A stretch of 44,333 bases of DNA from Phycisphaerae bacterium (GTDB lineage: Bacteria > Planctomycetota > Phycisphaerae > Tepidisphaerales > Tepidisphaeraceae), in contig JAUJNJ010000080.1 of assembly GCA_030448225.1 (NCBI GenBank), forward strand, positions 1 to 44,333, read 5' to 3'. Shown piece by piece: positions 31,447 to 40,608 of this stretch. The notes beneath the pieces were generated by a model, which ran no database searches, was not told where the DNA came from, and saw only the letters and a program-made list of their open reading frames with translations. Positions within the stretch are counted from its first letter, which is position 1. Each line of letters opens with the position of its first letter. Both the position numbers and the translations under genes were made by a program.

Positions 31447-31923
31447 CGGAAGCGACGTGCGCGCGCGAATGTGTGATGGAACGAGAAGGACGCGTGAACG
31501 CGCGACTCCACCGAACCTCGGACATGCAACGAGAGCCCTGCGACTCCGTCGCGGGTCTTCTGTTCCGAAGCGCGGGCAAACTTGACGAGGTCGCGCCGCT
31601 AAAAATTTTCAGCACCCGCGTCACGCGTGGGACCGGTGAAGGTCTCCTCCCTCGCCCCCGTACTCGGGGGAGAGGGCGGGGGTGAGGGGATCTCGCCACG
31701 TGCGCCCCAGCACCCCGGTGTGTCTTCCCTCTTCCCAGTACGCTGGGGAGAGGGCGGGGGAGAGGGGCTCTCGCGGCCGAGGTGCCTTGCCTTGGAGCAT
31801 CAACGGCGAGAGGCCCCTCGCCTTAACCCTCTCCCCCGCGTACGGGGGAGAGGGGACCGGACGAAACCGTCGCCGCGCCGACGCGTCCAAGTAATCTGAC
31901 CCGAAGTCGAATCGCGAAACGGC
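31447..31923. other. 477-base spacer dominated by palindromic repeats
   Basis: No gene is seen. The first 190 bases are unremarkable; the rest is three REP-like units (listed separately). It separates the second VWA gene from the DUF4175-like gene and is the largest gap inside the co-directional series apart from the 40.1-40.6 kb spacer, so it may divide two transcription units. Confidence 0.6.
31643..31859. repeat. Cluster of three REP-like palindromes
   Basis: Units at about 31,647-31,690, 31,725-31,768 and 31,812-31,857. The first two share one orientation (CCCGTACTCGGGGGAGAGGG or CCAGTACGCTGGGGAGAGGG, followed by GGGGGTGAGGGG or GGGGGAGAGGGG); the third is inverted (CCCCTCGCCTTAACCCTCTC and onward). 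Each unit can fold into a hairpin around GTAC or TACG. They are the same family as the pair at 1,019-1,207. Confidence 0.8.
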
Positions 31924-34094
31924 ATGACCACCCTCGACACGACAACCCCGCCCCCCGACGTCGCCGACCTGCGGCGGCAACTCGTCGAGCGCTTCGCCGC
32001 GTTCGCGCGGCGGGTGCGCAACCACCTCGTGCTTGAAGGGGCCGCACGCGTGCTGGCGGAACTGGTGGCGCTGGCGCTGCTGAGCTTCGTCGTCGATCGC
32101 GTCTTCCGCCTCGGTCTCGGGGCGCGGCTCGTCTTCCTCGTCGCCGCGGCGGGCGTCCTCGCGTGGGAGGCGTGGCGGTTCGTCGCGCTGCCGCTCCGCC
32201 TGCCGCTCGGGCCGCTCGACCTGGCGACCGCGATCGACCGGCGCCGGGGCGGCCCGAGCGATCACGCGGCGTCGGCCGTCCCCTCGCTGGCGGCACGCGT
32301 TGCCTCGGTGCTTCAACTCCCCGACCTCATCGGCGGCAGCGCCGGCGGCCGGACGTCCGAGCCGATGGTGCGCCACGCCGTCGCCCGCTCGTACGCGTCG
32401 ATCGCCGACGTCGACTTCGACGCCCACCTCGACCGCCGGCGCCGCCAGTTGGCGATCGGCGCGATCGCCGCGATGATCCTCCTGCCGCTGTTGCTCGCCG
32501 CGATGTTCCCGCAAACGGCGGGGCTGTGGGCCCGGCGGTGGCTGCTCGGGTCGTCGCAGCCGTGGCCCCAGCGCACGTACCTCAGCGTCGCCGGCCTCGG
32601 CGACGACCGGCGGATCCTCGTCCCGCGCGGCGAGCCGCACGTGCTGCGCGTCGGCCTCGCCCCCGGCAGCGAGGAGCCGGCGAACGTCACCGTCACCACG
32701 CGGGCGGGGCGGGGACGCAAGGAGACGGCCGCCATGACCCGCTTCGGCCCCGGCGACTGGCGCTACGAGCTGCCGCCGCTGCAGGCCCCGACCGACGTCT
32801 ACCTCGAGGGGGGAGACGACGAGCCGGCGCCGTTCCGCGTCGAGCCCGTCGACCGCCCGCGCGTCGGCGACCTGTCGCTCGCGGCGCAGCACCCGACGCA
32901 AGCGTCGCCCGAGGTTCGCACGCTCTTCGCCCACGACGCCGAGGCGGCGTTCCTGCCGAAGACGCGCATGGCGCTTACGATCGTCGCGACCACGCCGGTG
33001 TCCGAGGTGCGCCTCAAGGGCGGCGCCGCGGGGGCGGCAGCCGTCGGCGCGCCGCGGCGTCTCGACGACCGGCGGTTCGCCCTGTCGTGGACGCACGAGG
33101 CGCCGGTGCAACTCGCGGTGGAACTCGTCGGTACGGTCGGCGGGCTGACGTCGGTGCCGACGCCGCTCTCGATCGGCCTGAAGGTCGACCAGCCGCCGCG
33201 CGTCACGCTCCAATACACCGGCGTGCGGCAGCGGGTGACGCCGCAGGCGCAGGTGCCGCTCAACGTCAAGCGCGCGACGACTACGGCCTCGCCCGCGTCG
33301 ATCTCGCCACGCGCTTCGAGACGCCCGATCCCGCCACGCACGGACCGGGCCGCGACGCGGCGAAGGCGCTGCTCGGACCGGTAAGCCCCGCGACCGAGAC
33401 CGAGGCGCAGGCGAAGCGCGTGCTCGAACTCGCGGCCCAGAAGCTGCCGGTCGGCGCGCTCGTCTCCGTCACCGGCCTGGCCGTCGACGCCCGCTACACC
33501 GGCCCGCAGACCGGCAAGTCGCGGACGGTCACGTTCCGCGTCGTCGCGCCGGATGAACTGTTCCGCGAGATCCTGCTCCGCCAGCAGGCCGAGCGGTCCC
33601 GCTTCCGCAAGGCGATCGCCGTCGCCGAAAAGCTCCGCACGCAGCTCATCGGCCTCGACACCCCCGCGGAGGCGGCCGCCCTCGCCCGCGAGCACCGGGG
33701 CGTGCAGCGCGAGACGACGCGCATCGCCAACGTGCTGACCGAGTCTGTGACCGAGATGCGCCTCAACGCGCTCGGCGGCCCCGAGGCGTGGGACCTGATG
33801 GAGACGAACGTCACCAAGCCGCTCCGCGCGCTCCACGACGGGCTGATGACCCGGCAGCGCGACGCGCTCGACTCGCTGGCGAAGGCGGCGGATTCCCAGC
33901 AGGTGGCCGAGGCGACGAGCCGGCAGGACGCGGTGATCGCGGAGATGAACCGCGTGCTGAAGCAGATGTCGCAGTGGGACAGCTTCGTCGACGTGCTCAA
34001 CCAGCTCAACGAGATCATCAAGCTCCAGGAGCAGGTGCGCCAGACGACCGAGAAACTGAAGGACTCGGAAACCGAGGGCGTGTTCGACCCGTGA
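31924..34094 (+). CDS. DUF4175-like membrane protein of the MoxR/VWA cluster (one frameshift)
   Basis: ATG at 31,924 begins MTTLDTTTPPPDVADLRRQL. Membrane helices are LAELVALALLSFVVDRVF, LVFLVAAAGVLAWEAW and AIGAIAAMILLPLLLAAMFP. A large extracytoplasmic beta-rich part follows (about residues 215-490, with APTDVYLEGGDDEPAPFRVE), then a long helical C-terminus (FREILLRQQAERSRFRKAIA; QLNEIIKLQEQVRQTTEKLK). The arrangement resembles DUF4175-type proteins found next to VWA genes. A single missing base near 33,270 splits it: before it the frame reads VPLNVK, after it ARDDYGLARVDLATRF, which is the expected continuation. Repaired length is about 723 residues. It ends just 100 bases before the coiled-coil protein. 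Confidence 0.75.
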
Positions 34095-34195
34095 CGCGCA
34101 CACGCCGCAATGTCGAGCAATAAAAGCTACCGGCACCGCCGGCGGCGGACTACGATGGCCAGCGACCGAACGCCTTTCAGACCAGGGGACGATCC

Positions 34196-35686
34196 ATGAT
34201 CCAACGCACCCTCCGACGCGCGCTCGCCCTCGCCCTGTGCGCCAGCCTGCTCGCCTCCGCGTCGTCGCCCTCGCCCGCCCGCGGCGCGGAGCCGGCGGCC
34301 AAGCCCGGTGCGCCCCCCGCCGCGCGTGGCGTGAAGGGAGGGGCGCCGGTCAGTGACGCGGAGAAACTTCAGTTCCAGCAGAAGAACGCCGAGGCGCAGC
34401 TCCGCGAGTTGCAGGAGCGGATGTACCGCCTCGCCGAGCTGACGCGCGAGGCCGAGCCCGACGACGCTGCCCGACTGCTGATGGCGGTCCGCAAGGCGCG
34501 CGAGCAGCTCATCATCGAGCAGATGAAGGAAGTGCTCGAGCACCTCGGCCGCAGCGACCTCGCCAAGGCGGTCGAGGAGGAGAAGCAGGTCCTGGCGAAG
34601 CTCGAGGAGTTGAAGAAGCTCCTGCTGGCGACCGACCTCGATTTGCAGATGCAGCTCGAGAAGCTCCGCAAGCTCCAGGCGGCGCTGGCGAAGCTCGACG
34701 CAGTGGTGAAGGAAGAGCAGCGACAGAAGGCCGAGGCCGCGAAGCTGGCGGGCGAGCAGAAGCAGAACAAGCCGGCCGACCCCAAGGCGTTCGACGCGCT
34801 GAAGCAGGACCAGGAGCGCAACCGCCAGTCGACCGACGCGGTGTCGCAGGCGGCGAAGGAACTCGGGCAGTCCGGCGCGAAGGCGCTGGCGAGCCTCGGC
34901 GGGGCGTCGAAGTCGATGTCGGCCGCCGAGGGGAGCCTCGGCGGCAAGAAGGCGGGGGACGCCGAGGCGAAGCAGGGCGAGGCGGTCGAGGCGCTGAAGA
35001 AGGCCCGCGAGGAGCTCGACCGCGAGCGTAAGAAACTGCTGTCGGAGATCGAGAAGCAGGTGCGCGGGCAGGTGATGGAGAACCTGCGGCACATGCTCGA
35101 ACGCCAGGAGCAGGTCCGCAAGGCGACCGAGGCGCTGGGCGCCCGCCTCGCGTCGGCCGACCGCGAGGCCACGCTGCGCGCGAAGCAACTGGCGCAGGCC
35201 GAGGAGCACCTCGTGAACGTCGCGGGCCAGACGGTGCAGCTCATCGAGGAGACGGGGTTCAGCGTCGCGCTGCCGCCGGCGATCCGCGCGATTCAGAGCC
35301 AGTGCGTCCACGTGGTCGCCCACCTCAACGCCGGCCGCGGCGACGCGAAGGTCGTCGCGGCGCAGCGGCAGATCGAGCGCGACATCACCGACTTGCTCGA
35401 CACGCTCAAGGAGTCCGGCGGGTCGGCCGGCGAGGGGGGCGAGTGCAAGAGTTGCGGCAACAACAAGAACAAGCTGCTCGCCGAGCTGAAGATCCTGCGG
35501 CTGATGCAGACGCGCGTGAACGTCGACACCCGCGACACCCACGCCACCCGCGCCGCCGTCGCCGACTTGAGCCCCGACCTGCGACAGAAGATCCTCGGCG
35601 TGCGCGACGGCCAATCCCAGGTGCGCGACGCGATGGCGAAGCTGCACGAGTCCGTCTGCCCCGACTGCATCGGTGGCACCCACTGA
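34196..35686 (+). CDS. Secreted coiled-coil protein with paired CxxC motifs
   Basis: The frame of 496 residues is intact. ATG at 34,196 is preceded by AGGGGA about 7 bases upstream and starts a signal peptide (ALALALCASLLASASS, cleaved near ARGA). Residues about 50-340 are strongly helical with heptad-like Leu/Ala spacing and dense Glu/Lys/Gln, indicating long coiled coils. A Gly/Ser-rich segment (SLGGASKSMSAAEGSLGGK) interrupts them near residue 245. Near the C-terminus C417-x-x-C420 (ECKSCGNN) and C488-x-x-C491 (VCPDCIGG) could bind one zinc or form disulfides. No known family is recognised. Position between the DUF4175-like and small secreted proteins suggests an extracytoplasmic partner of the VWA proteins. 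Confidence 0.7.
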   Translation: MIQRTLRRALALALCASLLASASSPSPARGAEPAAKPGAPPAARGVKGGAPVSDAEKLQFQQKNAEAQLRELQERMYRLAELTREAEPDDAARLLMAVRKAREQLIIEQMKEVLEHLGRSDLAKAVEEEKQVLAKLEELKKLLLATDLDLQMQLEKLRKLQAALAKLDAVVKEEQRQKAEAAKLAGEQKQNKPADPKAFDALKQDQERNRQSTDAVSQAAKELGQSGAKALASLGGASKSMSAAEGSLGGKKAGDAEAKQGEAVEALKKAREELDRERKKLLSEIEKQVRGQVMENLRHMLERQEQVRKATEALGARLASADREATLRAKQLAQAEEHLVNVAGQTVQLIEETGFSVALPPAIRAIQSQCVHVVAHLNAGRGDAKVVAAQRQIERDITDLLDTLKESGGSAGEGGECKSCGNNKNKLLAELKILRLMQTRVNVDTRDTHATRAAVADLSPDLRQKILGVRDGQSQVRDAMAKLHESVCPDCIGGTH

Positions 35687-35741
35687 GGCTCGGTTTACCG
35701 TGAAGTAGCAATCACGCGAACCACGCGATTCACTCGAACGC

Positions 35742-35764
35742 CCCGGAGAACTTGCTCCCGGGGT
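35742..35764 (+). terminator. Weak hairpin after the coiled-coil gene
   Basis: CCCCGG (35,741-35,746) and CCGGGG (35,758-35,763) enclose an AGAACTTGCTC loop, about 55 bases after the stop. No T-run follows. It could slow transcription between the coiled-coil gene and the next gene; evidence is only the stem. Confidence 0.25.
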
Positions 35765-35873
35765 CTACGAGCGGACGAACACTCTGGCCCGGGGGGGTTT
35801 GGTGCTAGCTCGGTCCCGGCCGCACGATGAAGAAACACGACTCCGACGACGACCAACTGCTGAGGTGTCGGTG

Positions 35874-36575
35874 ATGAGAAACACATTTACAACAACCGTC
35901 GCCCTTGCCGCCCTGGCCCTTGCCACGGCGGCCGCGGCCCCCGCGGTCGAACCGGAGCCCGCCCCCGCTCCCCCGGCGGCCGCCGACGACGCGGACGCGC
36001 GGCGGGCGCGCGCCGCCGAGCGGTTGTTCGGCGTGGGGCCGAGGGACGGCGAGAAGCAGCCGCTCTCCCCGTTCGAGCGCGAGGCGAAACGCCTCCTCGA
36101 CAAGCAGCACGCCGACTGGATGAAGGACCCGCTGCGCCACCTCGCCGGCGACATGAGCGGCATCGTCGGCGACCTCGAGGCGCTGCGGACCGGCGAGCCG
36201 GTGCAGGGCAAGCAGTCGCGCGTCGCAGGCCAGCTCGAGACGCTCATCAAGCAGCTCGAGAAGGAGTGCGCCGGCGGCGCCGGGGGCGGGCCGAACCCGA
36301 CCAAGCCGCTCGGCAAGTCGATCCTCGCCAAGGGACCCGGCGGCGTCGGCGAGATGCACGACCCCAAGGCCGGCGAGAAGCAGTGGGCCAGCCTGCCGCC
36401 GAAGCAGCGCGAGCAGATCCTGCAATCGAAGACCGACGGCTTCCCGCCCGGGTACGAGTCGCTCCTCCAGAGCTACTACCAGCGACTCGCCCAGGAAGAG
36501 GTGGGCAGCACGCCCGGCGAAGCCGCGCCCGATCCGGGCGGCGCCGCGCCGACGGACAACCGGGGGAAACCATGA
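35874..36575 (+). CDS. Small secreted protein with conserved FPPGYExLLQxYYxRLA tail motif
   Basis: The product is 233 residues. ATG at 35,874 (GAGGTG about 8 bases upstream) starts a signal peptide (MRNTFTTTVALAALALATAA); the frame extends upstream to 35,799 but those residues lack signal-peptide character. A Pro/Ala linker precedes ERLFGVGPRDGEKQPLSPFE, a helical middle (HLAGDMSGIVGDLEALRTGE; GQLETLIKQLEKEC) and a tail reading WASLPPKQREQILQSK followed by GFPPGYESLLQSYYQRLAQE. From memory, this tail resembles one in small proteins of planctomycete MoxR/VWA clusters; I cannot name the family. Its stop overlaps the next gene's start in ATGA (36,572-36,575), implying translational coupling. Confidence 0.75.
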   Translation: MRNTFTTTVALAALALATAAAAPAVEPEPAPAPPAAADDADARRARAAERLFGVGPRDGEKQPLSPFEREAKRLLDKQHADWMKDPLRHLAGDMSGIVGDLEALRTGEPVQGKQSRVAGQLETLIKQLEKECAGGAGGGPNPTKPLGKSILAKGPGGVGEMHDPKAGEKQWASLPPKQREQILQSKTDGFPPGYESLLQSYYQRLAQEEVGSTPGEAAPDPGGAAPTDNRGKP

Positions 36576-38577
36576 GCGCAGTCGCCCGTCGGACCCACCT
36601 CGCGGTCATCGTCACGCTGGTCTGCCTCGTCGTTCCGGCCGCCACGTTGCAGGCGGCGAAAGTGAAGAAGGTCGACGACACCACCGTCGAGGGCCGCCTC
36701 ACCGCGTTGAAGGACGGCAAGGTCGTGCTCGCGTCGTCCGGCGCCAGCGGCAAGGAAGCGGCACCGACGGTCGTGCCGCTGCAGGACATCGTCGAGATCA
36801 CGTTGGACCCGTCGACCGACATCCCGGCGGACCCCCGCCGCGCCAGCGGGGGCCGGCGCGTCGACCCAGCCCGCGGCGGGCGAGGCGGGGTTCATCCGAT
36901 CTTCGACGGCAAGACCCTCGGCGACCGGGGCCGGCGACCCGGCGTCGTGGTCGATCCGCGACGCGCGATCACCGGCGTTAGCACCCCCGGACAGACCGCG
37001 CACACCAGCACCTTCATCTATTGGAAAGGCGGCGGCGGCGAACTCACCGACTTCGAGCTGCGCTTCCGCTACAAGATCACGGGGGCCACCCAGCTCGTCG
37101 GCTCCTTTATCGCAAGGCGAAGGTCCTCGACCCGCCACCTTCAGCGTCGGCGGGTACCAGTTCGACCTCGACGCCAATCCCACCATCTCGGGCAACCTCT
37201 ACGACGAGGGGCGTCGCCGGGAACCGCTGCAAGCTCGCCGACGTTGGCGAAGGTCGTCCTGAAGCCCGACGGCAGCCGAGACGTCATCGCGAACGGCCTG
37301 CCCGAAGGACGCGGCCGCGCTTGACGGCGGCCGTGAAGCGCCGATTGGAACGACGCGGCCGTGCTCGAGGCGGAACGGCTCACGCACCTCATCAACGGGA
37401 ACGTCGTCGCCGACGTGACCGACGAGTCCGCCGCGGCTCCTCGCCGGCGTGCTCGCGTTCCAACTCGACCACCGCCACCCCGTCACGGTGCAGTTCAAGG
37501 ACGTCCGCCTGCGTCGCGGCCGCGGCATGGGCGGTGGCACGGCGCCGACGACGCAGGGCACGACCAACGCTTCCGACGATCAGGGCGCAGCCGTGGGTCG
37601 TCCACCTCACCGGCGGCGACCGCCCACCGGCGAACTGCTGTCGTGGGACGAGCAGCGGCTCACGATCAAAACGGCGTACGGTTCCGCCGTGTTGCCCACG
37701 AAGAATCTCCGCGAGGTCTGGCACGCCGACGCCGCCGCCGTGACCAAGGCCCGTGCCGCCACGCCCGCGCCGGCGACCGAGGACGTGGCCGGCGCGCGCC
37801 GGGGACGAACAGGTCGTCGCGGTGCCGGGGCTCGCCCGCGGCTCCGACGGCAAGGCGCTGTCGTTCCGTCTGGCGACCAGGACCGCAGATCGCGATCGAG
37901 CGCCTTCGTCGGCGTGATCCTCGCCGCGCCTCGGCGACGACCCCACCCCGACCGCCCCGGGACGGCCGGGCCGTTCCACCAGTCGATCGATCTCGACGGG
38001 GGCGACGTCGTCTCCGGCGACCGACCGCCGCTCGACGACAAGGGGTCCCGCGCTCGCCCGCTCCGGGGCGGCGGCGGCGGCGAGCTGCGCGTGCCGCTGG
38101 CGAACGTGGGCCGCGTGCGCTGCCGCAACGGCCGACTCGTCTACCCTCTCGGACCTCCGCCCGGCCGCCGTCGAGCAGGTCCCGTACTTCGACCGGCTCA
38201 TGCCGTACCGCCTCGACGCGTCGCTCACCGGCGGGCCGATCCGACTGTCCGACGGCTCCACGACCGGGGCGTCGCCGTCCACGCGCGCGCGTGCTCCAGT
38301 ACGACCTCGCCGGCCGGTTCGACCGCTTCCGCTGCAAGCTCGGCTTCCAGCAACCTGGAAGGCAAGGCCGGTCGCGCCGTCGTCCGCGTGCGCGGGGGAC
38401 GACAAGGTGCTCTACGAGGCCGCGGACCTGCGAGGCGACAAGGACGCCGTCGCGCTCGACCTGCCGCTGGCGAACGTGCGGCGGCTGACGCTCGAAGTCG
38501 ATTTCGCCGACCAGGACGTCGCCGACCGCGTCGTGTGGGCGGGCGCCTGCTCCAAGCGCGGGCGGATCCCCAAGTGA
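36572..38577 (+). CDS. Secreted DUF1080-like domain plus C-terminal NPCBM/NEW2 carbohydrate-binding module (frameshifted)
   Basis: ATG at 36,572 overlaps the previous stop. A signal peptide (LAVIVTLVCLVVPAATLQAA) precedes KVKKVDDTTVEGRLTALKDG, a small beta domain. DUF1080-like phrases follow: IFDGKTL, ITGVSTPGQTAHTSTFIYWK, LTDFELRFRYKITG, VGGYQFDLDANPTISGNLYD and VTVQFKDVRLR. A repeated beta module reads LTGGDRLTGELLSWDEQRLT and GGDVVSGD. The end is a clear NPCBM/NEW2 domain: PYFDRLMPYRLDASLTGGPI, GVAVHARCVLQYDLAGRFDR, VLYEAADLRGDKDAVALDLP and VRRLTLEVDFADQDVADRVV, ending ACSKRGRIPK. It probably binds or cleaves glycans outside the cell. About ten indels between 36,830 and 38,560 need repair. 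Confidence 0.72.
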
Positions 38578-38640
38578 GCTTCGCACTCGCCAGACTCCAC
38601 GGCTCAGTCGCTATACGACGCGGACTTCCGCAGGAACTCG

Positions 38641-40131
38641 ATGCACCCCAACACGCCATCGCCGGCCTTTCACATTTCGACCGTCCCTAATCGCCTGCGC
38701 GCTCGCGGCGGCGACGCGCACGGGCAAGGGCCGGCCCGGCCCGTCACGCCACCAACGGCCTCGCCGGCCGCCGTGCCAGCGTCGGGCGTGCGGGTGGTCG
38801 AGTGGGTCGTCTTCCTCGTCGATCCGAACGTGCCGCTCGCGAACGACGCGGCCGCGTTCCGGTCCACGCTCCTCGGCTTCGTCCGCGGCCGTCGCGCGCA
38901 GGCGGCGGCCGACGTGCTCGATCACCCGTCGCCCGTGGGCCTGATCCGACTGATCGCGCCGAAGCATGCGGGCAAAACGGAAGAGGGTGCCCCCGCCGGC
39001 GCGGCTGCTGCCGATACCTACGACGTGCTGCTGCGCGCGCCCGGCGGGCGTTTCCTCGCCGCGTGGCCGGCGGGAAAGCCGCGGTCGGAGCGGCAGCTTT
39101 GGGAGAAAGTCGCGCTGGCCGACACGCCGTCGAGGCAGGAGTCGGTCGAGGCGGGACACTGGTTCGACGCCCTGCGGCGCGGCGGCGGGGCCTGGCTCCG
39201 CGGCGGCGAGCGCGGCGAGCGATTCCTCCTCTACGACGTGCAGTGCCCGCTCGGCGTCCCGCTCCGCATCCGCGTCCCCGGCGGGCCGAGCGCCACGACG
39301 AAGCCTTCGGCGACGACCGCACCCGCGGGCGAAGCGTACGAGGTGGCCAACGCCGGCGCGCTGCCGCTGCGCGGGCTCCAGTTGTACAAGCCCGTGGGCA
39401 AGGGCTGGCGGGTCGGTGGCATCGAGGTTGTGAAGCCGGCGAAGAACGTCAAGCCGCCGGACGGGACCAGCGCGAACACCACCCAACCCGCGCCAACCCC
39501 GGCGGCCCCGGCCGGCCCCGCGGCGGACCTGATCAAGGAGTTGTTCACCGAGGCCACCGGGCTGCGGGTGGGGGCCGCCCCGGTGCCGCAGCCCGGCACC
39601 ACCCCCAAGCCGCCCGCGACCACGCAGCCCGCCGCCGGAGTCGCGCCCGAAGATTGGGTGCCGGTCTCCCTCGCGGCCGGCGATCCCGCGCCGGCCGACG
39701 CGGTGCTCGCCCCGTGGCGCGACCGCCTCGCCCGCGCGGGGCTCGACGAGCCCGATCGCGAGGCCGTCATCGGCATCCTCCGCCATCACGCGCTCGATCC
39801 GGACCAACTCACGGCCGTCTACCAGGTCGACCAGGCCGACCTCGACCGCGTGCTGCCGCTGGAGGTCGTGCCCACGCCGGCGGGCGTGGTGCGCGTCGGG
39901 CTGGCGGTCGTGCGGAACGTCGATCCGGACGCCGGCGCACGGATCGCCAAGTGGATCGCCCAACTCGGCTCCGACTCCTGGGAACAGCGCGAGGCCGCCG
40001 AGCAGGCACTGACCAAACTTGGTGCCGGCGCGCGGCCGAAGCTTCAGGAGGCGCTGAAGGAGAAGGACCTCGAGGTCGTCTACCGCGTCGAACGCCTCCT
40101 CGCCAAAGCGGAGGGCAAGCCGCAACCCTAA
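38641..40131 (+). CDS. Secreted protein with HEAT-like C-terminal repeat
   Basis: The frame from ATG 38,641 to the stop at 40,131 encodes 496 residues. The N-terminus lacks a signal peptide in this frame, but the next frame carries RPSLIACALAAAT at 38,680-38,720, which joined to HGQGPARPVTPP would form one; two small indels probably hide it. The middle (residues about 50-260) is beta-rich and begins VRVVEWVVFLVDPNVPLAN. A Pro/Thr/Ala linker follows. The C-terminus reads IAKWIAQLGSDSWEQREAAE and then ALTKLGAGARPKLQEALK, the HEAT-like unit common in planctomycete extracellular proteins. No enzyme motif is visible. It is the last member of the co-directional series. Confidence 0.7.
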   Translation: MHPNTPSPAFHISTVPNRLRARGGDAHGQGPARPVTPPTASPAAVPASGVRVVEWVVFLVDPNVPLANDAAAFRSTLLGFVRGRRAQAAADVLDHPSPVGLIRLIAPKHAGKTEEGAPAGAAAADTYDVLLRAPGGRFLAAWPAGKPRSERQLWEKVALADTPSRQESVEAGHWFDALRRGGGAWLRGGERGERFLLYDVQCPLGVPLRIRVPGGPSATTKPSATTAPAGEAYEVANAGALPLRGLQLYKPVGKGWRVGGIEVVKPAKNVKPPDGTSANTTQPAPTPAAPAGPAADLIKELFTEATGLRVGAAPVPQPGTTPKPPATTQPAAGVAPEDWVPVSLAAGDPAPADAVLAPWRDRLARAGLDEPDREAVIGILRHHALDPDQLTAVYQVDQADLDRVLPLEVVPTPAGVVRVGLAVVRNVDPDAGARIAKWIAQLGSDSWEQREAAEQALTKLGAGARPKLQEALKEKDLEVVYRVERLLAKAEGKPQP

Positions 40132-40608
40132 GCGGCACCCGCCCGACGACTCGTGGCGGCCCCGCCCGACATTCATTTCGCAGGCATGACGTGCCTCGTC
40201 GATAAGAGTCGCGCCGCGCGTCGATCGCGGCCGGCCGCCGCGCCGGCGCCGGTGCGAGGCACGTGGCGATGGGATCCCTTTTCAAGGGACTTTCGACCGC
40301 GGCCAAGGCTTGGCGATCCGACTACCAACCGCCCCGGCGGGTGTCCTGCACCGCCGGGTGGCGCCGAAAGCTCGACCGGCGCGGAGAAACGATCCGCCGA
40401 CTCTCGTTGACGGCCTGCCGGCCCGAATGCCGACAGGTGGATTGGCCGAGCCGCGGCTCCCAAGACGTCCGCGAGCACATCTGCGCGACCGCAAGCCCAC
40501 TGCGGAATGGCACCGGCGCGAGGATCTGCGAACAAAGCCCCTGCGGCACGGTATAGTTATGCAGCCTCGAAGCCCGTCGTCGACCGTCACCCGATCTTGA
40601 GCGAATGC
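40132..40608. other. Intergenic region with two hairpins
   Basis: No gene is seen in 477 bases. TCCCTT-TTC-AAGGGA (40,272-40,286) and CCGGCGG (40,334-40,340) paired with CCGCCGG (40,351-40,357) form two short stems that may end transcription of the preceding series. Near the right end, TATAGT (40,551-40,556) is a possible -10 box for the cytochrome gene, without a good -35. Confidence 0.45.
40334..40357 (+). terminator. Perfect 7-bp GC hairpin, candidate terminator
   Basis: CCGGCGG and CCGCCGG pair around a 10-base loop, 200 bases after the last gene of the series. No T-run, so factor-dependent or simple structural role is equally possible. Confidence 0.3.
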
